Below are positions 1-5,714 of a stretch of DNA of 5,787 nt, piece by piece (positions within the stretch are counted from its first letter, which is position 1; every line of letters starts with the position of its first letter). Origin of the DNA: Caldilineales bacterium (GTDB lineage Bacteria > Chloroflexota > Anaerolineae > JAAEKA01); the NCBI GenBank assembly GCA_021463315.1, contig JAJTXO010000283.1, positions 1-5,787 on the forward strand, given 5' to 3'. The notes beneath the pieces are model-generated. The model was not told the origin of the DNA. It did no database searches and saw only the letters and a list, made by a program, of their open reading frames with translations. Made by a program: the position numbers and the translations under genes.

Positions 1-2066
1 TCGGTCCTGTCTTCAGCGAACGGCTGGCCAAGATCGGCATTCGCACCATCGGCGACATGCTCTGGCTCTTGCCGCGGCGCTACGACGACTACCGCACGAT
101 GAAGCCGATCTACCAACTGCGCGATGGCGACCAGGTGACGATTCTGGCTAATCTGTGGGACCTCAAGAGCAAGCGCATGCCCGGCCGCGGCGCGACCATC
201 GTCACCGGGCTGCTGGGCGACTCCACGGCCACCATCCAGGTGAGCTGGTTCAACCCTTACGTGCTCAAGCAGCTCAAGACTGGCCAATCCTATGTCTTCA
301 GCGGCAAAGTGCAGAGCTACATGGGGCGCCTGACCATGCGCAACCCAGAGTTCGATGAGCCGGATAAGAATCTGCTGAACACCGGCCGGCTGGCGCCGGT
401 CTATCCCTTGACCAAAGGCCTCAGCGCCAAGGGAATGCGTAAGCTCGCGCAGACGGTGGTGACTGAGTGGGGCCGCCGCGTTCACGACCATCTGCCCGAG
501 GCCGTGCGCCAACGGGCTGGCCTGCTGACTCTGGCCCAGGCGCTGGAACAGGTCCATTTCCCCGACGACGACGCCAGCCTGCAGGCGGCGCGCCAGCGGC
601 TGGCCTTCGATGAGCTCTTTCTGATTCAGATCGGTGTGCTGCGCCAGCGCCAGGAATATCGCTCGCTGCCGGCGCAGCGCTTCCCCCTGGACGCCCCAGG
701 CCAGGCTGCCTTCGTCGCGGCCCTGCCCTTTGCCTTCACCGGCGCCCAGGCCCGCACCGTGCATAGCCTGCTGGACGATCTGACCGGTGAACGGCCCATG
801 AGCCGCCTGTTGCAGGGCGATGTGGGCTCGGGCAAGACGGCGGTGGCGGCGAACGCCATGTGGGCCGTGGCCGTCAACGGCGCGCAGGCGGCCATGATGG
901 CCCCCACCGAGATTCTGGCCGAGCAGCACTACCGCGGGCTGAGCCGGCTCTTTGCGCCGCTGACGGTGCAGGAGCGTCCCGTGCGAGTCGCACTGCTCAC
1001 CGGCAGTGTCAAGGGGGCCGAGCGCACAGCTACGCTGGCCGCGCTGGCCGCCGGCGAGATCGACATCGTGGTGGGCACCCAAGCGCTGATCCAGGAGGGG
1101 GTTGAGTTTCGCAACCTGGGCCTGGCCATCATCGACGAACAGCATCGCTTCGGCGTGCGCCAGCGCGCGCTGCTGCGGGGCAAGGCAGGGGGCGAGGAGA
1201 GCGCAGAGGCCGGGCCAGATGCAGAGCTGCCCGCGCCCCATCTGCTGGTGATGACCGCCACCCCCATTCCGCGCACCTTGTCGCTGACCCTTTTCGGCGA
1301 TCTGGATGTCTCGGTGATCGACGAGATGCCGCCCGGCCGCCAGCCGATCAAAACTCGCTGGATGCTCTCCCGCGAGCGCGAGCGGGCCTATAGCTTCGTG
1401 CGCCGCCAGGTGGAAAGCGGCCGGCAGGCTTTCATCATCTATCCGCTGGTCGAGGAGTCTGAAAGTCTTGGCGCCAAGGCGGCTGTGCCCGAATACGATC
1501 TGCTCTGCCGCGAGGTTTTTCCGCAACTGCGCCTGGGACTGCTGCACGGTCGCATGAAGAGCGCCGAAAAGGACGCGGTGATGCAGGCCATGCAGCGCGG
1601 CGATCTGGATATTCTGGTGGCCACCTCGGTGGTGGAGGTGGGCATCGACATTCCCAACGCCACGGTGATTCTGATCGAGGACGCCCAGCGGTTTGGTCTG
1701 GCCCAGTTGCATCAGTTTCGCGGCCGCGTTGGCCGGGGCGAGCATGCCTCCTACTGCATTCTGATCTCCGATGCCACCACGGCCAACGCCGCGGAGCGTC
1801 TGCACGCGCTGGAGCAGTCGCAGGACGGTTTCGCCTTGGCCGAAAAAGATCTGCAACTGCGCGGGCCTGGCGACTTCTTCGGCACCCGTCAAAGCGGCCT
1901 GCCGGACCTGAAGATGGCGCAACTGAGCGATCTGCGCACGCTGGAGCGCGCGCGTGAGGAGGCCGTCCGTCTGTTGCAGATCGACCCTGATCTGACCATG
2001 CCGGAGCATCTCGCTCTGGCCCGCAAGGCCCGCCAGTTCTGGCGCGGCGACGGAGATGTGAGCTGA
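1..2066 (+). CDS. recG: ATP-dependent DNA helicase RecG (5'-partial)
   Basis: RecG is a superfamily 2 double-stranded DNA translocase that remodels stalled replication forks and Holliday junctions. The frame is open from position 3, before the first ATG at 57, and the residues encoded there (GPVFSERLAKIGIRTIGDML) match the helix-hairpin segment that precedes the conserved LPRRY of RecG. Position 57 is therefore not the true start, and the N-terminus lies outside the window. About 687 residues are visible. In order: the wedge/OB domain (about 60-400), Walker A GDVGSGKT (816-839), the DEQH box (1134-1145), TATPIPRT (1254-1277), motif VI QFRGRVGRG (1713-1739) and the C-terminal TRG-type motif GDFFGTRQSG (1869-1898). 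All helicase motifs are intact. A short acidic Gly/Glu/Ala-rich insert (about 1185-1235) sits between the DEQH box and the TAT motif. The stop TGA shares its A with the coaD start. E. coli RecG has 693 residues, so at least about 20 residues are missing, and more if the protein carries the N-terminal extension seen in some phyla. Confidence 0.97.
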   Translation, partial: GPVFSERLAKIGIRTIGDMLWLLPRRYDDYRTMKPIYQLRDGDQVTILANLWDLKSKRMPGRGATIVTGLLGDSTATIQVSWFNPYVLKQLKTGQSYVFSGKVQSYMGRLTMRNPEFDEPDKNLLNTGRLAPVYPLTKGLSAKGMRKLAQTVVTEWGRRVHDHLPEAVRQRAGLLTLAQALEQVHFPDDDASLQAARQRLAFDELFLIQIGVLRQRQEYRSLPAQRFPLDAPGQAAFVAALPFAFTGAQARTVHSLLDDLTGERPMSRLLQGDVGSGKTAVAANAMWAVAVNGAQAAMMAPTEILAEQHYRGLSRLFAPLTVQERPVRVALLTGSVKGAERTATLAALAAGEIDIVVGTQALIQEGVEFRNLGLAIIDEQHRFGVRQRALLRGKAGGEESAEAGPDAELPAPHLLVMTATPIPRTLSLTLFGDLDVSVIDEMPPGRQPIKTRWMLSRERERAYSFVRRQVESGRQAFIIYPLVEESESLGAKAAVPEYDLLCREVFPQLRLGLLHGRMKSAEKDAVMQAMQRGDLDILVATSVVEVGIDIPNATVILIEDAQRFGLAQLHQFRGRVGRGEHASYCILISDATTANAAERLHALEQSQDGFALAEKDLQLRGPGDFFGTRQSGLPDLKMAQLSDLRTLERAREEAVRLLQIDPDLTMPEHLALARKARQFWRGDGDVS

Positions 2067-2548
2067 TGCCTGTCGCCCTCTACCCCGGCTCTTTCGATCC
2101 CATCCACAACGGCCATATCGACATCGCCGAGCGGGCCGCGCGCCTGTTCGACTGGATCGTGGTGGCGGTCTACGACAGCCCCTCCAGCAAGCGCCTGCTG
2201 TTCACCACCGAGCAGCGCGTTGATCTGGCGCGCCAAGCTTTGCAGCATCTGCCCACCGTGCAGGTGATCCCCTATCGCGGCCTGACCGTGGATATCGCCC
2301 ATCAGGTGGGCGCGAGCGCGCTGGTGCGCGGCCTGCGGGCCACGTCAGACTACGAGTATGAGGCTCAACTGGCGCTGACCAACAGGGCGTTGGCGCCCGA
2401 CATCGACACGGTGATGCTGATCACCAGCCTGCAATATGCCTATCTCAGCGCCTCGATTTTGAAGGAAGTGGCTGCGCTGGGCGGCGACATCAGCCATTGG
2501 GCCCCCCCGCTGGTGGTGCAGGCGCTGCTGAATCTGCACCGCCCGTAG
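2066..2548 (+). CDS. coaD: Phosphopantetheine adenylyltransferase (PPAT)
   Basis: This enzyme transfers AMP from ATP to 4'-phosphopantetheine, giving dephospho-CoA, the penultimate step of cytoplasmic coenzyme A synthesis. The 160-residue length is typical of bacterial CoaD. The nucleotidyltransferase signature YPGSFDPIHNGH (residues 6-17) contains the HxGH motif, in which this protein has His14 where E. coli has Thr. K42, R88 and R91 (in RGLR), the YEYE segment (96-99) and LSAS (127-130, the counterpart of the E. coli ISSS ATP-binding motif) are all present, so the enzyme should be active. The ATG overlaps the recG stop by one base (TGATG). A GGAG at 2052-2055 lies 10 nt upstream, so translation is probably coupled to recG and part of the same transcript. 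The stop is followed at once by a cluster of palindromes. Confidence 0.97.
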   Translation: MPVALYPGSFDPIHNGHIDIAERAARLFDWIVVAVYDSPSSKRLLFTTEQRVDLARQALQHLPTVQVIPYRGLTVDIAHQVGASALVRGLRATSDYEYEAQLALTNRALAPDIDTVMLITSLQYAYLSASILKEVAALGGDISHWAPPLVVQALLNLHRP

Positions 2549-2567
2549 GTCCGGCTACCAGCCGGAC
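2549..2567. repeat. 19-nt perfect inverted repeat directly after coaD
   Basis: GTCCGGCT (2549-2556) and AGCCGGAC (2560-2567) are exact reverse complements separated by ACC. They form an 8-bp GC-rich stem with a 3-nt loop that begins on the base after the coaD stop. No T-run follows, so it is not a classical intrinsic terminator. It could stabilise the 3' end of the recG-coaD transcript, act as a factor-assisted terminator, or be a protein-binding palindrome. Confidence 0.75.
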
Positions 2568-2568
2568 G

Positions 2569-2616
2569 CTGGTCACGTTGATAACGTGACACATCTGGTC
2601 ACGTTGATAACGTGAC
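2569..2616. repeat. Tandem pair of identical palindromes
   Basis: Two identical 22-nt copies (2569-2590 and 2595-2616) are separated by ACAT, a period of 26 bp. Each is CTG followed by the 19-nt palindrome GTCACGTTGATAACGTGAC, with 8-bp arms GTCACGTT and AACGTGAC around GAT (arms at 2572-2579/2583-2590 and 2598-2605/2609-2616). In the second copy the arms extend to 9 bp (GG...CC). Possible roles are a double operator for the downstream gene, a pair of RNA hairpins between two transcripts, or a dispersed REP-like palindrome. The sequence alone does not decide among these. Confidence 0.85.
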
Positions 2617-2622
2617 CTGCGA

Positions 2623-3084
2623 ATGAAGGAGGTGGTTGCCATAGAACTACAACAACTGATCAATCAATTGGAGACGGTCATCAGCCACGGCAAGCGGGTG
2701 CCGCTGTCGCAGAATATCCTGGTGGATGAGGAGTCGGTGCGCCGCGTGATCGATCAGATGCGCGTCTCGGTGCCTGACATCATCAAACAGGCCGAGCGGA
2801 CTTTGGGCGAGCGCGATCGGATCATTGCTCAGGCCAACGAGGAAGCCGGCCGCATCGTTCAGATGGGCCGTGAGCAGGCGACGGACATGGTCGAGCACCA
2901 TGAGCTGGTCGAGGATGCTCGCCGCCGCGCGCAGGAGCTGCAGGCCGAGGCCGAGCGTGAGGCGGCCGCCATGCGCGCGGAGGCTGACCGCTACGCGCTG
3001 AACTCGCTGGCCAGCCTGGCCGAACAGGTGGCCAAGATCGACCGCGAGATCAGGAACGGCATGTCGGCCCTGCAAGGCCACTGA
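2623..3084 (+). CDS. SepIVA/DivIVA-like coiled-coil protein
   Basis: The product is a predicted cytoplasmic protein of 153 residues from ATG 2623, or 147 from ATA 2641. It has no signal peptide or membrane segment. A short N-terminal module (about residues 7-50) carries the pattern VDEESVRRVIDQMRVSVP. A long charged Ala/Glu/Arg-rich coiled coil follows (about 53-147), containing AERTLGERDRIIAQANEEA. From memory, this resembles the two ends of mycobacterial SepIVA (Rv2927c), a DivIVA-domain septation factor, with its long central repeat region missing. In mycobacteria SepIVA is also encoded beside the DUF177 gene, as here. A role in cell division or envelope organisation is an inference; automated annotation might instead call it an F0F1 subunit-b-like or hypothetical protein. 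The gene stands between the palindrome cluster and the promoter for yceD, so it may be its own transcription unit. The start is uncertain: the strong SD fits ATA 2641, and the conserved-looking N-terminus begins there. Confidence 0.85.
   Translation: MKEVVAIELQQLINQLETVISHGKRVPLSQNILVDEESVRRVIDQMRVSVPDIIKQAERTLGERDRIIAQANEEAGRIVQMGREQATDMVEHHELVEDARRRAQELQAEAEREAAAMRAEADRYALNSLASLAEQVAKIDREIRNGMSALQGH
2626..2632 (+). promoter_or_regulatory. Shine-Dalgarno AAGGAGG that questions the start of the next gene
   Basis: This perfect AAGGAGG lies inside the frame, after the first ATG (2623) and 8 nt before an in-frame ATA codon (2641). No other SD-like sequence lies upstream of the ATG. The other starts nearby do not fit. 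GTG at 2632 overlaps the SD itself, and TTG at 2636 is out of frame and reaches a stop after two codons. The spacing therefore favours initiation at ATA 2641. Confidence 0.7.
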
Positions 3085-3088
3085 TTTC

Positions 3089-3117
3089 TTGACATTCACT
3101 ATGCGCTGCCCTATAAT
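3089..3117 (+). promoter_or_regulatory. Consensus sigma70-type promoter for yceD-rpmF-fabD-fabG
   Basis: TTGACA (3089-3094) and TATAAT (3112-3117) are separated by exactly 17 nt, a 12/12 match to the housekeeping consensus. The -35 element begins five bases after the preceding stop codon. Transcription is expected to start near G3123, giving a leader of about 53 nt before yceD. In a genome this rich in GC, chance occurrence in the single 91-nt intergenic gap of this operon is very unlikely. It should be a strong constitutive promoter, as expected for a ribosomal-protein and lipid-synthesis operon. Confidence 0.93.
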
Positions 3118-3127
3118 CGGCTGTCTG

Positions 3128-3148
3128 GCGCGGCAGCGCGCTTTTGTT
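3128..3148 (+). promoter_or_regulatory. Small leader hairpin followed by a T-run
   Basis: GCGCG (3128-3132), loop GCAG and CGCGC (3137-3141) form a 5-bp all-GC stem, followed directly by TTTTGTT (3142-3148). The layout resembles an intrinsic terminator or attenuator placed just after the promoter, but the stem is short. It might cause pausing or partial early termination, or simply stabilise the 5' end of the transcript. Confidence 0.35.
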
Positions 3149-3172
3149 ATGCCCTGCGCACGTCGATGGTAG
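3149..3172 (+). CDS. Possible 7-codon leader mini-ORF (MPCARRW)
   Basis: An ATG follows the T-run of the leader hairpin and encodes MPCARRW before TAG. The stop ends 3 nt before the yceD ATG and lies in the same frame. No clear Shine-Dalgarno precedes it, and yceD also lacks a good one. If translated, it could couple ribosomes into yceD by reinitiation. It may equally be chance, since any ATG in a 53-nt leader gives a short ORF. Confidence 0.2.
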   Translation: MPCARRW

Positions 3173-3175
3173 ATC

Positions 3176-3721
3176 ATGAGCCAAGAACGAACTCAGTGGA
3201 ATGTCGCGCAGTTGCTCAAAGAGCCGATCGGCGCGACCCGCAGCTTCGAGCTGCTGGCGACGGTGCTGCCAGAGGACGCTGAGGTCAGGCAGGCAACGCC
3301 GTTGGCCGGACAGATCGTCATGCTGCGCACCAGCCAGGGCGTCCTGGTCGAAGGCGCGCTGGACGGCCAGGTGATTGTCGAATGCAGCCGCTGTTTGCGG
3401 CCTGTCACCTTGCCGGTCTCCGTCGCGTTGGAAGAAGAGTACAGGCCGGTTGTAGATGTGGTGCGCGGCGTCTATCTGCCGGTGGATGAAGAAGATGAGG
3501 CGCTGCTGATCGACGAGCACCATATCCTGGACATCGCCGAGGTGCTGCGCCAAGCCGTTCTGTTGGAAACGCCGATGCGTGTGTTGTGCCGGCCAGATTG
3601 CGCCGGTCTCTGTCAAAGCTGTGGCAAGGATCTGAACGACGGGCCGTGCGATTGCCTGCCAGCCGATTCTGATCCGCGCTGGGCGCAACTGAGCGCCCTG
3701 TTGGAAGATGTCGATATCTAG
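3176..3721 (+). CDS. yceD: DUF177/YceD family protein (23S rRNA accumulation protein)
   Basis: DUF177 proteins are encoded next to rpmF across bacteria. In E. coli and plants the family is needed for normal 23S rRNA accumulation, so a role in large-subunit assembly is likely. The 181 residues begin with WNVAQLLKEPIGATRSFEL, typical of the family N-terminus. The CSRC pair (C70, C73) comes next, then an acidic mid-region (EEEYRPVVDV, VDEEDEALLIDEHHILDIAE), then the C-terminal cysteine cluster CRPDCAGLCQSCGKDLN (C138, C142, C146, C149) with CDC (C158, C160), followed by DPRWAQL. The cysteine pattern suggests metal binding. An in-frame TAG at 3170 rules out an earlier start, yet the ATG has no recognisable Shine-Dalgarno. 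This is the first gene of the operon driven from 3089-3117. Confidence 0.95.
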   Translation: MSQERTQWNVAQLLKEPIGATRSFELLATVLPEDAEVRQATPLAGQIVMLRTSQGVLVEGALDGQVIVECSRCLRPVTLPVSVALEEEYRPVVDVVRGVYLPVDEEDEALLIDEHHILDIAEVLRQAVLLETPMRVLCRPDCAGLCQSCGKDLNDGPCDCLPADSDPRWAQLSALLEDVDI

Positions 3722-3738
3722 AAAAAAGGAGAATAGCC

Positions 3739-3927
3739 ATGCCCCCGTTGCCAAAACGTAAGGTTTCCAAGGGCCGCCGCGATCGCCGCCGTGCTCACGA
3801 CGCGATCAGCAAGCCCAGCCTGGTCGAGTGCCCCCAGTGCCATAACAAGCATCTGGCGCACCGCGTTTGCCCCTCATGTGGCGTCTATCGCGGCCGCGCC
3901 GTGCTGCTGAACGAAGAAGCCAAGTAG
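3739..3927 (+). CDS. rpmF: 50S ribosomal protein L32
   Basis: A 62-residue basic protein with the standard L32 layout. The N-terminus MPPLPKRKVSKGRRDRRRAH binds rRNA. A zinc ribbon follows with C31-P-Q-C34 and C44-P-S-C47, so this is the zinc-binding (C+) form. It is part of the large ribosomal subunit. A strong AAGGAG (3726-3731) lies 7 nt before the ATG, much better than the site of the preceding yceD, which suggests a higher translation rate suited to a ribosomal protein. It sits 17 nt after yceD and 14 nt before fabD on the same transcript. Confidence 0.98.
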   Translation: MPPLPKRKVSKGRRDRRRAHDAISKPSLVECPQCHNKHLAHRVCPSCGVYRGRAVLLNEEAK

Positions 3928-3941
3928 CCCAGGTAGATCCC

Positions 3942-4892
3942 GTGGCCCCAAGCGCGTATCTCTTCCCCGGACAAGGCTCCCAGGCCGTCGGCATGGCCAA
4001 GGAACTGGCCGAGCGCTACCCCAGCGCGGCCGCTGCCATGGCTGAGGCCGACGATGTGCTGGGCTTTGGCCTGTCCACCCTCTGCTTCGAGGGGCCGGAA
4101 GAGACGCTAACCGACACGATCAATGCGCAGCCGGCGCTGCTGGCTGCCAGCGTGGCGGTTTTGCGCGCCCTGGACGAGGCGCTGCCCGACCGGCCCGCGC
4201 CCGCCGCGGTGGCCGGCCACAGCATGGGCGAATACTCGGCCCTGGTGGCGGCTGGCTCGTTGAGCTACCCCGACGCCCTGCGCCTGGTGCGCCAGCGCGG
4301 CTACCTGATGAAGGAAGCAGGCCAGCGCAGCCCCGGCGGCATGGCCGCTATCCTGGGCCTGGATGCCGCGGAGGTGGTGGTGCTCTGCGCCCAGGCGGCC
4401 AGCCTGAGCCGCGGCGTGGTGCAGATGGCCAACGACAACTGCCCCGGTCAAACGGTTATCTCTGGCGACAATCGTTCGCTGGAGTTGGCCATGGATTTGG
4501 CCCATCAGGCTGGCGCCAAGAAAGTCGTGCGCCTGGCGGTGAGCATCGCCGCGCATTCCCCCTTGATGGCGCCGGCGGCCGATGCGCTGCGCCAGGCCAT
4601 CGAAAGCACGCCGATCCAGCCACCGGCCATGCCGGTGATCGGCAATGTACAGGCCCAGCCGCTGCTGACGGTGGCGGCGATTCGCACTGACCTGGCCAGC
4701 CAACTGACTGCATCGGTGCGTTGGACCGAATCCATGCGCTATCTGGCTGGCCAAGGGATCGGGCAGGTCGTCGAGATCGGCTCCGGCGACGTGCTGACCA
4801 ATCTGATGAAGCGCATCGAGCGCAGCGTCGACCGGCTGGCGGTTGGCGATCCTGCCGGCATCGAACGCTGGCGGGCCCGGTCTCAGAGCTGA
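3942..4892 (+). CDS. fabD: Malonyl-CoA:ACP transacylase
   Basis: FabD moves the malonyl group from malonyl-CoA to acyl carrier protein, supplying the extender unit for type II fatty-acid synthesis in the cytoplasm. The chosen start is GTG 3942, giving 316 residues, close to the usual 300-320. It places the family N-terminus AYLFPGQGSQ at residues 5-14. The frame is open further upstream to an ATG at 3867, but that lies inside rpmF and would add 25 residues unlike the family. The visible Shine-Dalgarno is weak (AGG, 3931-3933). Catalytic features are intact: Q11, nucleophile S94 in GHSMG (92-96), carboxylate-binding R119 in RQRG, NDNCPGQTVISG (164-175) and catalytic H205 in SIAAHSPLM. Near the C-terminus VEIGSGDVLTNLMKRI has Ser281 where many relatives have Pro, which is unlikely to matter. 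Confidence 0.96.
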   Translation: MAPSAYLFPGQGSQAVGMAKELAERYPSAAAAMAEADDVLGFGLSTLCFEGPEETLTDTINAQPALLAASVAVLRALDEALPDRPAPAAVAGHSMGEYSALVAAGSLSYPDALRLVRQRGYLMKEAGQRSPGGMAAILGLDAAEVVVLCAQAASLSRGVVQMANDNCPGQTVISGDNRSLELAMDLAHQAGAKKVVRLAVSIAAHSPLMAPAADALRQAIESTPIQPPAMPVIGNVQAQPLLTVAAIRTDLASQLTASVRWTESMRYLAGQGIGQVVEIGSGDVLTNLMKRIERSVDRLAVGDPAGIERWRARSQS

Positions 4893-4915
4893 CGACCCCC
4901 TTGGACGTGAAGCCC

Positions 4916-5671
4916 ATGCGACGTTTTGAAGGAAAAGTAGCCATTGTAACCGGCGCCAGCCGCGGCATTGGCCGCGGCATCGCGCTGCGCCTGGCCGACG
5001 AAGGCGCGCGGGTGGTGATCAACCATCGCAGCAGCCCCGACGGCGCCGAGGCTGTGGCCGACGAGATTCGCGGCCGTGGCGGCGAGGCGCTGGTGATTCA
5101 GGCCGACGTCAGCCAGTTCGACGAGGCCCAGCGCCTGGTGCAGGGGGCGTTGGCCGCCTTCGGCCAGGTGGATGTGTTGGTCAACAACGCCGGCGCCACG
5201 CGCGATACGCTGATCATGCTGATGAAAGAAGAGCAGTGGGACACGGTGATCGACACCAATCTGAAGAGCGTGTTCAACTGCTGCAAGGCGGTGGCGCGGC
5301 CGATGGTCAAGCGCAAGACCGGCCGCATCGTCAACATCAGCAGCGTCTCGGGCCTGGCCGGCCAGGCTGGCCAGACCAACTATGCAGCCAGCAAAGCGGC
5401 CGTGGTCGGCTTCAGCAAGTCGTTGGCCAAGGAGTTGGGCAGCCGCAACATCACCGTCAACGTGGTGGCGCCTGGCTTTGTGCCCACCGCCCTCACCGAG
5501 GGCCTGCTGGCCGAAGGGGACAACACCCAGCGCGCGGTCGATGCCACACCGCTGGGCCGGCTCGGCACGCCCGAAGATGTAGCCGCCGCAGTGGCCTTTC
5601 TGGCCTCAGACGAGGCCAGCTTCATCACCGGCCAGGTGCTGAGCGTAGACGGCGGCCTGGTGATGCAGTAG
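4916..5671 (+). CDS. fabG: 3-oxoacyl-[acyl-carrier-protein] reductase
   Basis: FabG is the NADPH-dependent short-chain dehydrogenase/reductase that reduces 3-oxoacyl-ACP to 3-hydroxyacyl-ACP in each elongation round. From ATG 4916 it has 251 residues, the usual size. Key elements are the Rossmann glycine motif GASRGIG (13-19), R38 in NHRSS (suggesting NADPH), D64-V in QADVSQ, NNAG (90-93), N115, S143 in ISSVSG, Y156 and K160 in YAASK, and the C-terminal GQVLSVDGG. The full Asn-Ser-Tyr-Lys tetrad is present. The frame continues upstream into fabD, but residues before MRRFEGKVAIVTG are not family-like. GTG 4907 and TTG 4901 are possible but less convincing starts, and no strong Shine-Dalgarno is visible. 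The gap after fabD is 23 nt. General SDRs look similar, but the position after fabD makes fabG the best name. No terminator is visible after the stop, which is followed by heptamer repeats. Confidence 0.94.
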   Translation: MRRFEGKVAIVTGASRGIGRGIALRLADEGARVVINHRSSPDGAEAVADEIRGRGGEALVIQADVSQFDEAQRLVQGALAAFGQVDVLVNNAGATRDTLIMLMKEEQWDTVIDTNLKSVFNCCKAVARPMVKRKTGRIVNISSVSGLAGQAGQTNYAASKAAVVGFSKSLAKELGSRNITVNVVAPGFVPTALTEGLLAEGDNTQRAVDATPLGRLGTPEDVAAAVAFLASDEASFITGQVLSVDGGLVMQ

Positions 5672-5676
5672 CAGGT

Positions 5677-5711
5677 GAATGATGAATGATGAATGATGAA
5701 TGATGAACGAT
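5677..5711. repeat. Heptamer tandem repeat (GAATGAT), five units
   Basis: There are four perfect copies of GAATGAT (5677-5704) and a fifth with one change, GAACGAT (5705-5711). The array begins 5 nt after the fabG stop. It is AT-rich compared with its surroundings and encodes nothing recognisable. Copy number is likely to vary through strand slippage. Confidence 0.95.
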
Positions 5712-5714
5712 GAC

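Noticed and set aside
57..59. ATG at 57 as the recG start
   Set aside because: Conserved RecG residues are encoded in frame before it, back to the window edge.
2578..2611. Promoter built from the TTGATA of the first palindrome and GATAAC/TGATAA of the second
   Set aside because: The -35-like and -10-like parts are about 21-22 nt apart and simply reflect the repeated palindrome. There is no good -10 element at 16-18 nt.
2549..2616. Classical intrinsic terminator after coaD
   Set aside because: The stems are strong, but none is followed by a T-run on the + strand. Kept as repeats of unknown role.
3050..3754. Long minus-strand open frame (234 codons) opposite yceD
   Set aside because: It lies antisense to a clear DUF177 gene and covers the promoter region. 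The translation is rich in Gln, His and Arg with no family likeness, as expected for the mirror of high-GC coding sequence.
3867..3941. Upstream ATG giving a longer FabD
   Set aside because: The extension overlaps the C-terminal part of rpmF in another frame and does not resemble the FabD N-terminus. GTG 3942 fits the family and the operon spacing.
4107..4754. Long minus-strand open frame (215 codons) opposite fabD
   Set aside because: It is antisense to a complete fabD with all catalytic residues. The His/Gln/Gly-rich product has no recognisable domain.
4721..4915. Upstream ATG giving a FabG of 316 residues
   Set aside because: The extra 65 residues are the out-of-frame reading of the end of fabD. 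The SDR fold starts at MRRFEGKVAIVTG.
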